From positions 28,101-92,100 of the forward strand of contig JAZLGF010000011.1 in the NCBI GenBank assembly GCA_045616165.1: 64,000 nucleotides of DNA, in the 5' to 3' direction. Positions 17,205 to 24,692 of the stretch are shown here, one piece after another. The notes below the pieces were generated by a model, which was not told where the DNA came from, did no database searches, and saw nothing but the letters and a program-made list of their open reading frames with translations. Origin of the DNA: RGIG5612 sp045616165 (GTDB lineage Bacteria > Bacillota > Clostridia > Lachnospirales > Lachnospiraceae). The translations under genes and the position numbers were made by a program. Position 1 is the stretch's first letter. Each line of letters starts with the position of its first letter.

Positions 17205-18230
17205 ATGGTCAAAAAAATAGCAATTGTAAGTCTGTCATCAGGTACAATTGGTGAAAGTTTTGTTAGCCATGAAGTAAAACTTGGTGAAAAAAGATTAGCT
17301 GATTATGGCTTAGAAGTGGTAATAATGCCACATGCGAAGAGGGGAATTGAATATATAAAAGAGCATCCTGAAAAACGTGCAAAAGATTTACTATGTGCGT
17401 TTTCGGATGAGTCTATTGATATGATATTGTGTGCAATTGGAGGGGATGATACATATCGTCTGCTTCCGTATTTGTTTGAAAATGATGAGTTAAAGAAGGT
17501 TGTAAGTAATAAGATATTCCTTGGTTTTTCGGATTCTACAATGAACCATTTGATGCTTCATAAGGTAGGGTTGAATACTTTTTATGGACAGTCTTTTTTA
17601 GCAGATGTATGTGAACTTGAAAACACGATGCTTCCTTATACAGCTCAATATTTCGAAGAGTTGCTTTGTACTGGAAAGATAAAAGAAATCAGACCAAGTG
17701 ATGTATGGTATGAAGAACGAAAAGATTGGTCTATACCTATTGGGACACCACGAATAAAGCATCAAAATAAAGGGTTTGAATTGCTTCAGGGTGATGCTGT
17801 TTTTAACGGTGAGATACTTGGTGGATGTTTGGAAACAATTTTTGATATATTTGATAATTCTAGGTATATAGATTCAGTGTCATTGTGCGAAAGATATAAT
17901 CTTTTTCCAAGTTTAGATGATTGGAGAGGGAAAATCCTTTTACTTGAAACTAGTGAGGAACAACCATCTCCTGAACACTATCGCAACATGATAAGGACAC
18001 TTAAGAAAACAGGTATATTCGAAGTTGTGTCTGGAATAATTTGCGGAAAACCGATGGATGAATTATATTTTGAAGAATATAAGAAAATTATTGTTGAAGA
18101 AGTGTCAAATAAGAATCTACCTATCGTTGCAAATATAAATGTTGGACATGCTGTTCCAAGATGCATTATTCCATTTGGCGTAAACGCAACGGTAAATACA
18201 AAAGAACAGGTAATTCGATTTGATTTTTAA
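17205..18230 (+). CDS. S66-family LD-carboxypeptidase / MccF-like peptidase
   Basis: 341 residues, close to the family norm. The sequence begins IAIVSLSSG, and the nucleophile motif GFSDST (Ser about residue 109) follows ILCAIGGDD, as in LdcA and MccF. EILGGCLETIFDIF, LLLETSEEQPS and the late His of NINVGHAVPRC complete the Glu and His side of the triad. There is no signal peptide, so it is cytosolic. The S66 family trims the terminal D-Ala from muropeptides or cleaves peptide-nucleotide antibiotics. Placement after an Opp importer suggests processing of imported cell-wall peptides or self-protection from a toxic peptide (inference). AGGAGC precedes the ATG. Confidence 0.9.
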   Translation: MVKKIAIVSLSSGTIGESFVSHEVKLGEKRLADYGLEVVIMPHAKRGIEYIKEHPEKRAKDLLCAFSDESIDMILCAIGGDDTYRLLPYLFENDELKKVVSNKIFLGFSDSTMNHLMLHKVGLNTFYGQSFLADVCELENTMLPYTAQYFEELLCTGKIKEIRPSDVWYEERKDWSIPIGTPRIKHQNKGFELLQGDAVFNGEILGGCLETIFDIFDNSRYIDSVSLCERYNLFPSLDDWRGKILLLETSEEQPSPEHYRNMIRTLKKTGIFEVVSGIICGKPMDELYFEEYKKIIVEEVSNKNLPIVANINVGHAVPRCIIPFGVNATVNTKEQVIRFDF

Positions 18231-18256
18231 TAAAAGTGAATTTATGACGAGGCTAC

Positions 18257-18276
18257 AATCTTTCTTTGGAAAGATT
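18257..18276 (+). other. Small hairpin between the S66 and M18 genes
   Basis: AATCTTTC (18257-18264) and GAAAGATT (18269-18276) form a perfect 8-bp stem with a TTTG loop. No T-run follows on this strand. It may end the S66 message weakly. Confidence 0.35.
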
Positions 18277-18333
18277 TCAAAAGTTAAGTAAAATGTGATA
18301 TATTATAGAAAAATATTTTTGGAGGATCTAAAA

Positions 18334-19731
18334 ATGGCAGAGAAAAAGAATCAATTAAAAGAAACATTGTTTTATAATCCAGGTAATGGATATGATAATT
18401 TAAGCGTTTCAGAAGAAAAGAAGATGAACGCTTATTGCGAAGGTTATAAAGAATTCTTAAATAACGGAAAGACAGAAAGACTTTGCGTAGATTATTGTAT
18501 TAAGCTTGCTAAAGAAAAAGGCTTTAAAGAATATAAAGCTGGTATGAAGTTAAAAGCAGGCGATAAAGTTTATTTCAATAATAGAGGCAAAGCTATTATG
18601 CTTGCTGTTATCGGTTCAGAAAGTCTTGATAAAGGAATTAATCTTACAGCAGCACATACAGATGCGCCACGTCTTGATCTTAAACCAAATCCACTTTATG
18701 AAGAAGGCGAGATGGCATATCTTAGAACACATCATTATGGTGGAATTAGAAAATATCAATGGCTAGCTAGAACACTAGAATTATATGGCGTAGTAATATT
18801 AAAGAATGGTAAGACAGTGAATGTCAACATTGGTGCTGACGAAGGCGACCCACAATTTATTATTGAAGACCTTCTTCCACACCTTGGAAAAGCAACTGAT
18901 AAAGAACCATTAAATCAAGCTGTTCCATCAGAAGTTTTAAGAGTATTAGTTGGTTCAAGACCAATAGGAAATAAAGATGACAAAGATAGAGTTAAACTTG
19001 GCGTAATGAAATTGTTAAACGAAAAGTACGGCATAGTTGAAGAAGATTTCATTTCAGCTGAACTTGAAATCGTTCCTGCTGGAAAGGCTAAAGATATCGG
19101 CTTTGATAGAAGTTTAATTGCTGCATACGGACATGACGACAGAGTTTGTGCTTATGCGGAGATGGCAGGACTTTTTGATGCTAAGAATATTAAAAAGACT
19201 GGCGTTTGCATTTTTGCTGATAAAGAAGAAATCGGAAGCGTTGGCGTAACTGGCATGATAAGTGAAGCTTTTGAGTGGTTCATTGGTGACCTTTGCAAAG
19301 GCCAAAAGGTTGATATTAGAGATTGCTTTGCAAATTCATTTTGTGTAAGTGCTGACGTTACAGCTGCATATGACCCTAATTATGCAGAAGCATTTGAAAC
19401 ACAAAATGATGCAAAAATTAATCATGGTGTTGCATTCTGCAAATATACTGGTCATGGTGGAAAAGCCGGTGCATCAGATGCAAGTGCAGAAGTAGTTGGA
19501 AAATTAAGAAAACTTATGAATGACGGCGGCGTAATTTGGCAGATGTGTCAGATGGGTAAAAATGAACAAGGTGGTGGCGGAACAGTTGCGCTTGACCTTG
19601 CTAATAGAAACATCGACACAATCGATGCTGGTGTTCCCGTTTTAAGCATGCATGCTCCATACGAAACAGTTTCTAAGTTCGACTGCTACATGACATACAA
19701 ATGCATGAAGACAGTATTCGAAAAAGCTTAA
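18334..19731 (+). CDS. M18-family aminopeptidase
   Basis: 465 residues from the ATG at 18334, preceded by GGAGG at 18321-18325; an ATA-rich upstream extension to 18295 is less likely. Metal-binding and catalytic blocks of the M18 family are in order: AAHTDAPRLDLKPNP, YGHDDRVCAYAEM, FADKEEIGSVGV and a final SMHAPYE. It is a cytosolic dinuclear-metal enzyme that removes N-terminal residues, often acidic, from peptides. It probably uses peptides delivered by the preceding Opp system, though it has its own spacing and is likely a separate transcript. Confidence 0.92.
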   Translation: MAEKKNQLKETLFYNPGNGYDNLSVSEEKKMNAYCEGYKEFLNNGKTERLCVDYCIKLAKEKGFKEYKAGMKLKAGDKVYFNNRGKAIMLAVIGSESLDKGINLTAAHTDAPRLDLKPNPLYEEGEMAYLRTHHYGGIRKYQWLARTLELYGVVILKNGKTVNVNIGADEGDPQFIIEDLLPHLGKATDKEPLNQAVPSEVLRVLVGSRPIGNKDDKDRVKLGVMKLLNEKYGIVEEDFISAELEIVPAGKAKDIGFDRSLIAAYGHDDRVCAYAEMAGLFDAKNIKKTGVCIFADKEEIGSVGVTGMISEAFEWFIGDLCKGQKVDIRDCFANSFCVSADVTAAYDPNYAEAFETQNDAKINHGVAFCKYTGHGGKAGASDASAEVVGKLRKLMNDGGVIWQMCQMGKNEQGGGGTVALDLANRNIDTIDAGVPVLSMHAPYETVSKFDCYMTYKCMKTVFEKA

Positions 19732-19732
19732 A

Positions 19733-19786
19733 GTTGTTCGATAACAACCCAACTTCCTCGTAAATTCGATTTTCATTTTCCAAGGA
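19733..19786 (+). repeat. Dispersed repeat, copy A, with leading hairpin
   Basis: GTTGTT-CGAT-AACAAC hairpin (19733-19748) is followed by a 38-base segment containing CTTCC...AAATTCGATTTT...TTTTCC..GGAA. The order hairpin, CC, CTTCC, AAATTCGATTTT, TTTCC, GGAA matches copy B at 20321-20391. It is the most diverged of three copies. Confidence 0.55.
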
Positions 19787-19821
19787 AGAGAGAAAAAAAT
19801 AAAGAAAACAAAGTAACAATG

Positions 19822-19848
19822 AAACAGACCTTCGGGTCTGTTTTTTTT
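19822..19848 (+). terminator. Intrinsic terminator of the M18 gene
   Basis: AAACAGACC / GGTCTGTTT stem capped by the stable TTCG tetraloop, followed by eight T in all. Confidence 0.93.
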
Positions 19849-20320
19849 GAGCAAAGAGAACATCCGGTTCGCTCACGGCTCCGGTCACTACCGCGACCTC
19901 GCACGCTCGCTCACCTAGATTTCGCAGACCTAAACTTTATTAACTAACATAACACCGCTCACGCCCAGCGCACGATGCGCCCTGGGCACGAGCTCCAAGA
20001 GTCTTCCTTCTAATTTCTTTATTTATAAAGAAAAAATAGGGAAAACAATAGAGAATCAACTTCACCTTTGCGCCCACGCGCTTTATGAAAAAAAGAAGAA
20101 AAAAAAGAAAAAGCGAGGCCATGGAAGGCAGCGGCCGTATGTGGCGGAAGTGAAGAGTTGAGGGAAGAGAAAGAGAAAAAAAGAAAAAGAGTAGATGGCT
20201 TTTAAGGCCTGTTGGCTTTCGTGGCCGAGCGGTTTTAGAAGATGAAGAAGATAAAGGAAATAAGAAGGAAAATAAAGAAGATAGAAGGAAAACGAAAATT
20301 AGATTTTTGGGGAATCGAGA
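19849..20320. other. Gene-free block with GC-rich hairpins and a purine-rich strand
   Basis: No credible coding sequence, RNA gene or known riboswitch was seen. 19860-19990 is much richer in G+C than its surroundings and holds a tight hairpin (GCCCA-GCGCA-CGA-TGCGC-CC-TGGGC, 19963-19987). From about 20085 to 20310 the plus strand is almost all purine outside short GGCC-containing patches (20115-20140, 20198-20232). The composition suggests decayed or foreign DNA, or a structured non-coding RNA of unknown type. Short ORFs here are low-complexity runs of Lys/Arg or Phe/Leu. Confidence 0.5.
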
Positions 20321-20409
20321 GTGTTATGTAACAAAAGTTGTTACGTAACACCCTCACTTCCCTGAAAATTCGATTTTGAATTTCCTTGGAACATAAAAGT
20401 GAATAAAGC
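20321..20409 (+). repeat. Dispersed repeat, copy B, with 12-bp hairpin
   Basis: GTGTTATGTAAC (20321-20332) pairs with GTTACGTAACAC (20340-20351), with one U-G pair. It is followed by the repeat proper (20352-20409), nearly identical over about 48 bases to copy C at 21849-21897, including AAAATTCG, TTTTGAATTTCCTTGGAA and ATAAAGC. Copies B and C flank the ATPase gene in the same orientation. The core also holds AAATTC/GAATTT as a small internal palindrome. Confidence 0.7.
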
Positions 20410-20411
20410 TA

Positions 20412-20439
20412 TTGACTGCAAATAATATAGTGATATAAT
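20412..20439 (+). promoter_or_regulatory. Promoter of the DUF4143 ATPase gene
   Basis: TTGACT (20412-20417), 16-base spacer, TATAAT (20434-20439). Transcription would start about 30 bases before the ATG at 20477. The -35 box begins three bases after repeat copy B. Confidence 0.7.
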
Positions 20440-20476
20440 CAATAAAAAAGTAGATTTCTACAAAAAAAGTGATTAT

Positions 20477-21784
20477 ATGATTCCTAGAGATAAATACCTT
20501 AATCAATTGATTTCAAATAAGAATAATGGATTTCCTAAAATCATTACCGGAATTAGACGTTGTGGTAAGTCTTATTTAATTAAGGAAATATATAGGCAAT
20601 ATTTGCTGAACCAAGGAATGTCAGAAGAAAATATTCTGATTATAGAACTGGATGATTACAGAAACATTAGATATAGAGACCCTGTTTTCTTAGGTGAATA
20701 TGTACGTGATTATTGTAAAACAAGAACAGAATGCGTAGTTTTTCTCGATGAAATACAACTAGTGTACTCAATCGTTAATCCAAATTTGACAGATGGTAAA
20801 CATGTTTTAGCAGGAGAAAATGATACAGAGATTGTTACATTCGTTGATGTTGTTTTAGGATTGTCAAGAGAAAAAAACATTGATTTGTATGTTTCCGGAT
20901 CTAATTCAAAAATGTTGTCTTCGGATATTGTAACTGAATTCAGAGACAAGGCTGTTACAATTCAAGTGCAGCCATTGTCCTTTGAGGAATATTACAATTA
21001 CAAAGGAGGACCTACGACGGAAGCGATACTTGAGTATATGCAATTTGGTGGAATGCCGCTTGCAGTGCTAAAAGACGAACCTGAAAAGAAGGAATACCTA
21101 AAAGGGTTATTTGAGACAACGTATTTTAAGGATATACTTGAGAAAAATAGACTACGAAGGGGTAGTTCTATGGATGAATTGTGTAATATTATAAGCGCAG
21201 GTACTGGTACACTGTTAAATTCTGAGAAAATAGCCAGTACATATCGTAGTGTCAAACACGAGATAATAGATAAACAAACTATAGAAAAATACATTAATTG
21301 TTTTATAGATTCTTTTATCATCAAAGAAGTAAGGCGATACGATTTAAAAGGACGAGCAGAAATAGGTGCATTAAGGAAGTATTATTATGTTGATACAGGT
21401 CTTAGAAATGCGCGCTTGAACTTTGCATTTCCTGATGAAGGTCAGATGTTGGAGAATATTGTATATAATGAATTGGTGTATAATGGATATTCAGTAAACA
21501 TAGGAACCTTTGACTCAATTGAAAAGAACCGCGAAGGAAAGTCTGTTAGAAAGACAAACGAAGTTGATTTTTTTGCAAGAAGGGGACCTCGCCAATATTA
21601 TATTCAGGTAACTTCTGATATATCTAATGCAGAAACAAGAGCAAGAGAGTTAAGACCGTACATGATGCTGAATGATAATGTTCAGAAAATAGTTGTGATT
21701 AATAAACCGATTAATGAGTGCTTGGATGAAAGCGGTTTTACAATTATCGGAGCTGCTGATTTCTTATTAAGATTCATAAAATAA
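20477..21784 (+). CDS. AAA ATPase with C-terminal DUF4143 nuclease-like domain
   Basis: 435 residues. Walker A is GIRRCGKS (about residues 25-32), Walker B VVFLDEIQ and sensor-like LYVSGSNSKML, all typical of the AAA_14 ATPase. The C-terminal half is DUF4143: YYVDTGLRNA..., followed by ENIVYNEL and KTNEVDFFA...YYIQV, a pattern like restriction-endonuclease folds (E...D...Q-V). Such proteins are common in anaerobes and often hypervariable; the function is unproven, with DNA transaction or defence roles suggested. It has its own promoter, no clear ribosome site and is bracketed by two direct repeats. Nothing essential for the ATPase appears missing. Confidence 0.85.
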   Translation: MIPRDKYLNQLISNKNNGFPKIITGIRRCGKSYLIKEIYRQYLLNQGMSEENILIIELDDYRNIRYRDPVFLGEYVRDYCKTRTECVVFLDEIQLVYSIVNPNLTDGKHVLAGENDTEIVTFVDVVLGLSREKNIDLYVSGSNSKMLSSDIVTEFRDKAVTIQVQPLSFEEYYNYKGGPTTEAILEYMQFGGMPLAVLKDEPEKKEYLKGLFETTYFKDILEKNRLRRGSSMDELCNIISAGTGTLLNSEKIASTYRSVKHEIIDKQTIEKYINCFIDSFIIKEVRRYDLKGRAEIGALRKYYYVDTGLRNARLNFAFPDEGQMLENIVYNELVYNGYSVNIGTFDSIEKNREGKSVRKTNEVDFFARRGPRQYYIQVTSDISNAETRARELRPYMMLNDNVQKIVVINKPINECLDESGFTIIGAADFLLRFIK

Positions 21785-21798
21785 AAGTAACCGGCTAA

Positions 21799-21894
21799 AT
21801 GGAAAATTTAGAAGACTCGGAATTAGAGCAAGTTAGCGGTGGTAAAGGCCTTGAAAATTCGTTTTTGAATTTCCTTGGAAATAAAAGTAAATAA
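21799..21894 (+). CDS. Possible 31-residue peptide with double-glycine leader signature
   Basis: An ATG 14 bases after the ATPase stop opens a 31-codon frame. Its first 15 residues, MENLEDSELEQVSGG, match the consensus of bacteriocin/pheromone leaders cleaved after Gly-Gly by C39 peptidase exporters (hydrophobic-x-x-x-E-L-x-x-V-x-G-G). The remaining 16 residues, KGLENSFLNFLGNKSK, are encoded by dispersed repeat copy C. A stop codon directly precedes the ATG and no ribosome site is visible, so it could be a decayed precursor whose core was replaced. No exporter, peptidase or immunity gene is adjacent. Real expression is uncertain. Confidence 0.35.
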   Translation: MENLEDSELEQVSGGKGLENSFLNFLGNKSK

Positions 21895-21897
21895 AGC
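21849..21897 (+). repeat. Dispersed repeat, copy C
   Basis: A 49-base segment nearly identical to copy B (20361-20409) in direct orientation, with one or two indels and few substitutions. It overlaps the 3' half of the small double-glycine ORF. The pair B/C delimits about 1.5 kb containing the ATPase gene. Confidence 0.7.
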
Positions 21898-21904
21898 AAA
21901 AATT

Positions 21905-21939
21905 AGACCTTTGGTTCGGAAGAACCAGGGGTCTTTTTT
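21905..21939 (+). terminator. Intrinsic terminator downstream of the ATPase/peptide unit
   Basis: A 13-bp stem AGACCTTTGGTTC / GAACCAGGGGTCT (two U-G pairs) with a GGAA tetraloop and TTTTTT tail. Confidence 0.9.
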
Positions 21940-21949
21940 AAAAGAAAAG

Positions 21950-21958
21950 TGGTATAAT
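21950..21958 (+). promoter_or_regulatory. Extended -10 promoter for the Pr6Pr-like gene
   Basis: TGGTATAAT, an extended -10 box, ends 23 bases before the ATG at 21982. No good -35 box is present 17 bases upstream. Confidence 0.5.
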
Positions 21959-21981
21959 GTTATAAGGAGGAGTTGCTAGAC

Positions 21982-22686
21982 ATGGAAAAGAAAATTATTA
22001 GAGGAATAGTGCTGAAAGTTGTTGCAGTTGCAGATATAACGTATGCAATGGTTATGTACTGCAATGTGAAACAGAATTTTACCAAATTTACAACATTGTC
22101 GAATATCGGTGTAGGAATTGCATTACTGCTTTTTTTGATTGCAGATATTATTAGATTAAAGTTTGGAAAAGATATTCGAAAACAGTGGATGTATGTGTTT
22201 AAGTTTGTAATGACACTTGCAATCTTTGTTACATTCTTGATTTATATTTGCGTACTTGCACCAACAAGCAAAAGTGGATTCCTTGGGGCTTATTTTTTGC
22301 ATGGGGCAAGAAGCTTTTGCGCACATTTTGTTTCGCCTATCTTAGCAATTCTTGATTTCTTCCTTTTTGATGATGGATATAAACCGAAGAAAATACATCC
22401 AGTTGTTGCAATCACTTCGATGTTGGCATACGTAGTTTATGTAATAATTGCTGCTGAATGTTTTGGCGTTCGTTGGTCAAATGATATGAAAGCTCCTTAT
22501 AATTTCTTGAATTATGGAGCACCGACAGGGTGGTTTGGATTCGACTTAAGTTTAATAAGCTCTAAGACCTTAGGAGTTGGAGTTGCTTTTTCCTTGATAG
22601 TATTGTTAGCTGTTTTTATGGTATTAGGACAACTCTTTATTCAACTTAAAAAGAAAGCCTTAAAGAATCAGGACCTTTTTGATTAA
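21982..22686 (+). CDS. Pr6Pr-family (FAR-17a/AIG1-like) membrane protein
   Basis: 234 residues from the ATG at 21982; AAGGAGG at 21964-21970 fits this start better than the TTG at 21973. Six or seven hydrophobic segments are visible, with FTTLSN near residue 30, HFVSPILAILDFFLFDD in the middle and YNFLNYGAPTGWFGFDL toward the end. These match the Pr6Pr membrane family, whose relatives in animals include androgen-dependent esterases. Catalytic activity here is unproven. It is a single-gene unit with its own promoter. Confidence 0.75.
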   Translation: MEKKIIRGIVLKVVAVADITYAMVMYCNVKQNFTKFTTLSNIGVGIALLLFLIADIIRLKFGKDIRKQWMYVFKFVMTLAIFVTFLIYICVLAPTSKSGFLGAYFLHGARSFCAHFVSPILAILDFFLFDDGYKPKKIHPVVAITSMLAYVVYVIIAAECFGVRWSNDMKAPYNFLNYGAPTGWFGFDLSLISSKTLGVGVAFSLIVLLAVFMVLGQLFIQLKKKALKNQDLFD

Positions 22687-22750
22687 CTTAAAAAGATGAT
22701 AGGAGATTTCTCGCTTTTAAGGTTATAAGTATAAAATTTTTCAAATTCAT

Positions 22751-22779
22751 TTGGATTTTTTTCTTCAAATGTTTATAAT
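22751..22779 (+). promoter_or_regulatory. Predicted promoter of the gene at 22860
   Basis: TTGGAT (22751-22756), 17-base spacer, TATAAT (22774-22779), giving an approximately 75-base leader. Confidence 0.55.
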
Positions 22780-22859
22780 AGAATGTGATAGTCTTATAAG
22801 ATTGCGTCGATTCTGACGATTTCAATCAATTCATTAATTAAGATAAATAATAGAAAAAT

Positions 22860-23843
22860 ATGATTATTCCATTAATTGATTTGTCGGCTTTGGAATATTG
22901 GTTGGATGGAGTTGAAAAATATTATTACCCATCACCAGTTAATGTAAGTTTAAAGCCAAATTTCGAATTTTCCATAAATGGCGAAATAGCAAGCTGGATA
23001 GCAAAAGATTATAATCTTTTGTTCCCGGTTCAGTTTATGGTTCCTAAAAATAAGAAGAGAAGAACAACTTCAAAATATAAATTATTTGCATATCGAAAAA
23101 CTTTCCCAAAAGGTAGCTTCGTTCGATTGAATGACAGACGTGATCTAGAAGTATATGTTGCATGTCCAGAATTATGTTTTGTTTATGCAGTGAATAATTT
23201 TGAACTAAGTGTGGCAGTAAAAATAGGCTGTTTGCTTTGTGCTATGTTTGTTCTGGAATATTCTGGTGACGAAATACATCAACGGCAAAGAACACCTGTG
23301 ACATCAGTGAAAAAAATTACAGATTTTATAGAAAGGGCTAAAGGATTAAAGGGTATAGAAAAATCAAAATATGCGGTTCAATTTGTAACAGATAATTGTA
23401 ATTCAATTCAAGAGGTTAATTTAGCAGTAATAAAAAAATTGCCAGTAAGCAAAGGGGGATATGGACTAAAAGAATTTTTAGCAAATGGTAAAATTGCGCT
23501 AAAACAAAACGCGGCAACTTTTCTTGGAAGAAATTCGTGTATGTGTGACTTTGTTTGGAAAAAAGAAAAAATTGTTGTCGAATATGAAAGCGATATGTTC
23601 CATCTTGATTCTCGCCAGCATACATATGATAAGAGAAGAAGTACGGCGATAGTATTATCAGGATTTAAAATTATTAATATTACAAAATATGATACTAAAT
23701 CTATAAGTAATCTTGACAGTAAGATGTTTGCTTTAAGACATGCATTAAAAATGAAAAAGAGAACAAAAGAATTTGAGAAATTTTTTGATATAAGAAGAAA
23801 GGTATTCAAGACAGTGTTTTTTTATGATTTTTTAGGACATTAA
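22860..23843 (+). CDS. Uncharacterised protein with endonuclease-like C-terminal domain
   Basis: 327 residues with no signal peptide or membrane span. I do not recognise the N-terminal ~190 residues, which are rich in aromatic and basic residues. From about residue 225, CDFVWKKEKIVVEYES followed by H-x-x-x-x-x-x-H and DKRRSTAIVLSGFKIINIT resembles the D-x(n)-E-x-E core plus the D-x-x-R helix of DUF559/Vsr-type PD-(D/E)XK endonuclease folds. It could therefore cut or bind DNA (inference). The ATG has no clear ribosome site. It lies alone between the Pr6Pr-like gene and an inverted-repeat element, with codon use rich in Lys and Phe. Confidence 0.6.
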   Translation: MIIPLIDLSALEYWLDGVEKYYYPSPVNVSLKPNFEFSINGEIASWIAKDYNLLFPVQFMVPKNKKRRTTSKYKLFAYRKTFPKGSFVRLNDRRDLEVYVACPELCFVYAVNNFELSVAVKIGCLLCAMFVLEYSGDEIHQRQRTPVTSVKKITDFIERAKGLKGIEKSKYAVQFVTDNCNSIQEVNLAVIKKLPVSKGGYGLKEFLANGKIALKQNAATFLGRNSCMCDFVWKKEKIVVEYESDMFHLDSRQHTYDKRRSTAIVLSGFKIINITKYDTKSISNLDSKMFALRHALKMKKRTKEFEKFFDIRRKVFKTVFFYDFLGH

Positions 23844-23868
23844 AAATTTTTTGCCGTATTATTACTAG

Positions 23869-24007
23869 TTTTGTACCCCTCGTCAAAACTTCATATAACG
23901 TTAGTGGCCATTTAGTCAACAAATAGGATACTATTGTTGATAATCATGAACACTTTTAGCACTTAAAATCATTTTATTATTTAATAAAAAGTTTCAGGGG
24001 TACAAAA
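23869..24007. mobile_element. 139-bp element bounded by 12-bp perfect inverted repeats (MITE-like)
   Basis: TTTTGTACCCCT (23869-23880) and AGGGGTACAAAA (23996-24007) are exact inverted repeats, and AAACTT motifs follow internally at both ends. The inside is AT-rich and non-coding. This is the form of a non-autonomous miniature transposable element or the two joined ends of a lost insertion sequence. The assignment is tentative; no transposase is present and target duplications are not obvious. Confidence 0.45.
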
Positions 24008-24070
24008 GTTGACTTTTAACGGCGAATATTTTTTTCAAGCAGAATTTTATATCTTTTATTAGTTTTTTTA

Positions 24071-24079
24071 TGGTATAAT
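24071..24079 (+). promoter_or_regulatory. Extended -10 promoter giving a leaderless mobA transcript
   Basis: TGGTATAAT ends only seven bases before the ATG at 24087. Transcription starts about seven bases after a -10 box, so the message should begin at or next to the ATG, and no ribosome site is present. Confidence 0.55.
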
Positions 24080-24086
24080 AGCGGCT

Positions 24087-24692
24087 ATGAAAAGCTTGGC
24101 AATACTTGCCGGTGGTAAGAGTACCCGCATGGGTACAGATAAAGCCTTCTTAAAGATAGACAAGGCTACTTTTTTGGAACGCATTTTTGCAGATGCGCTT
24201 TATTGTTTTGAAAAAATATATATTTCGGTTGATACAAAAGAGCATGCAAACGAAATAAAAAAAATATTACCACAGGCAAATATAATTATTGATAGGTATG
24301 TTGGACTAGGACCGATTGGGGCTATTACAACGGTGCTTGAAGAAGTGGATGAGGACAAAATAGCATTTGTTCCGACGGATGTTCCGGAAGCGGCGCTAGA
24401 TGTGCTATCGCTTTTAATAGATGAGTGTGATGGTAAGGCGTGTTGCTTGAAACTAGATGAAAAGGTAGAGCCTTTGCTTGCTGCTTATTCAAAAGAGGTA
24501 TTGCCGTTGCTTAAAACAGCAATAAATAATAATGAGTTTTCACTTTATAAGATCTTAAAAGACGAATATAAAGCTATAACAAAATTAGAATTAATTAAAA
24601 AACACCCATATTTGAAACAGGTAGATTTTAAGAGATCTTTCAAAAATATAAATTGTCCTGAAGATTATAAGTTAGTATATGAAAATTATTGA
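24087..24692 (+). CDS. mobA: MobA-like molybdenum cofactor guanylyltransferase
   Basis: 201 residues. It starts with the nucleotidyltransferase signature LAGGKSTRMGTDKAFL (residues 6-21), followed by VGLGPIGAITT and the metal-binding FVPTDVPEA, where DxP is the family motif. MobA attaches GMP to molybdopterin in the cytosol. No other cofactor genes or molybdoenzymes are visible, so a role in another nucleotide-sugar-like transfer cannot be excluded. The end overlaps the next gene by 14 bases. Confidence 0.82.
   Translation: MKSLAILAGGKSTRMGTDKAFLKIDKATFLERIFADALYCFEKIYISVDTKEHANEIKKILPQANIIIDRYVGLGPIGAITTVLEEVDEDKIAFVPTDVPEAALDVLSLLIDECDGKACCLKLDEKVEPLLAAYSKEVLPLLKTAINNNEFSLYKILKDEYKAITKLELIKKHPYLKQVDFKRSFKNINCPEDYKLVYENY

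Noticed and set aside
19940..20122. Minus-strand 60-codon frame in the gene-poor block
   Set aside because: It is the complement of a polypurine tract, giving Phe/Leu runs without start signals or any domain.
20477..21897. ATPase plus flanking repeats considered as an insertion sequence
   Set aside because: The gene product is an AAA/DUF4143 protein, not a transposase; the flanking repeats are direct, not terminal inverted repeats, so only a repeat association is claimed.
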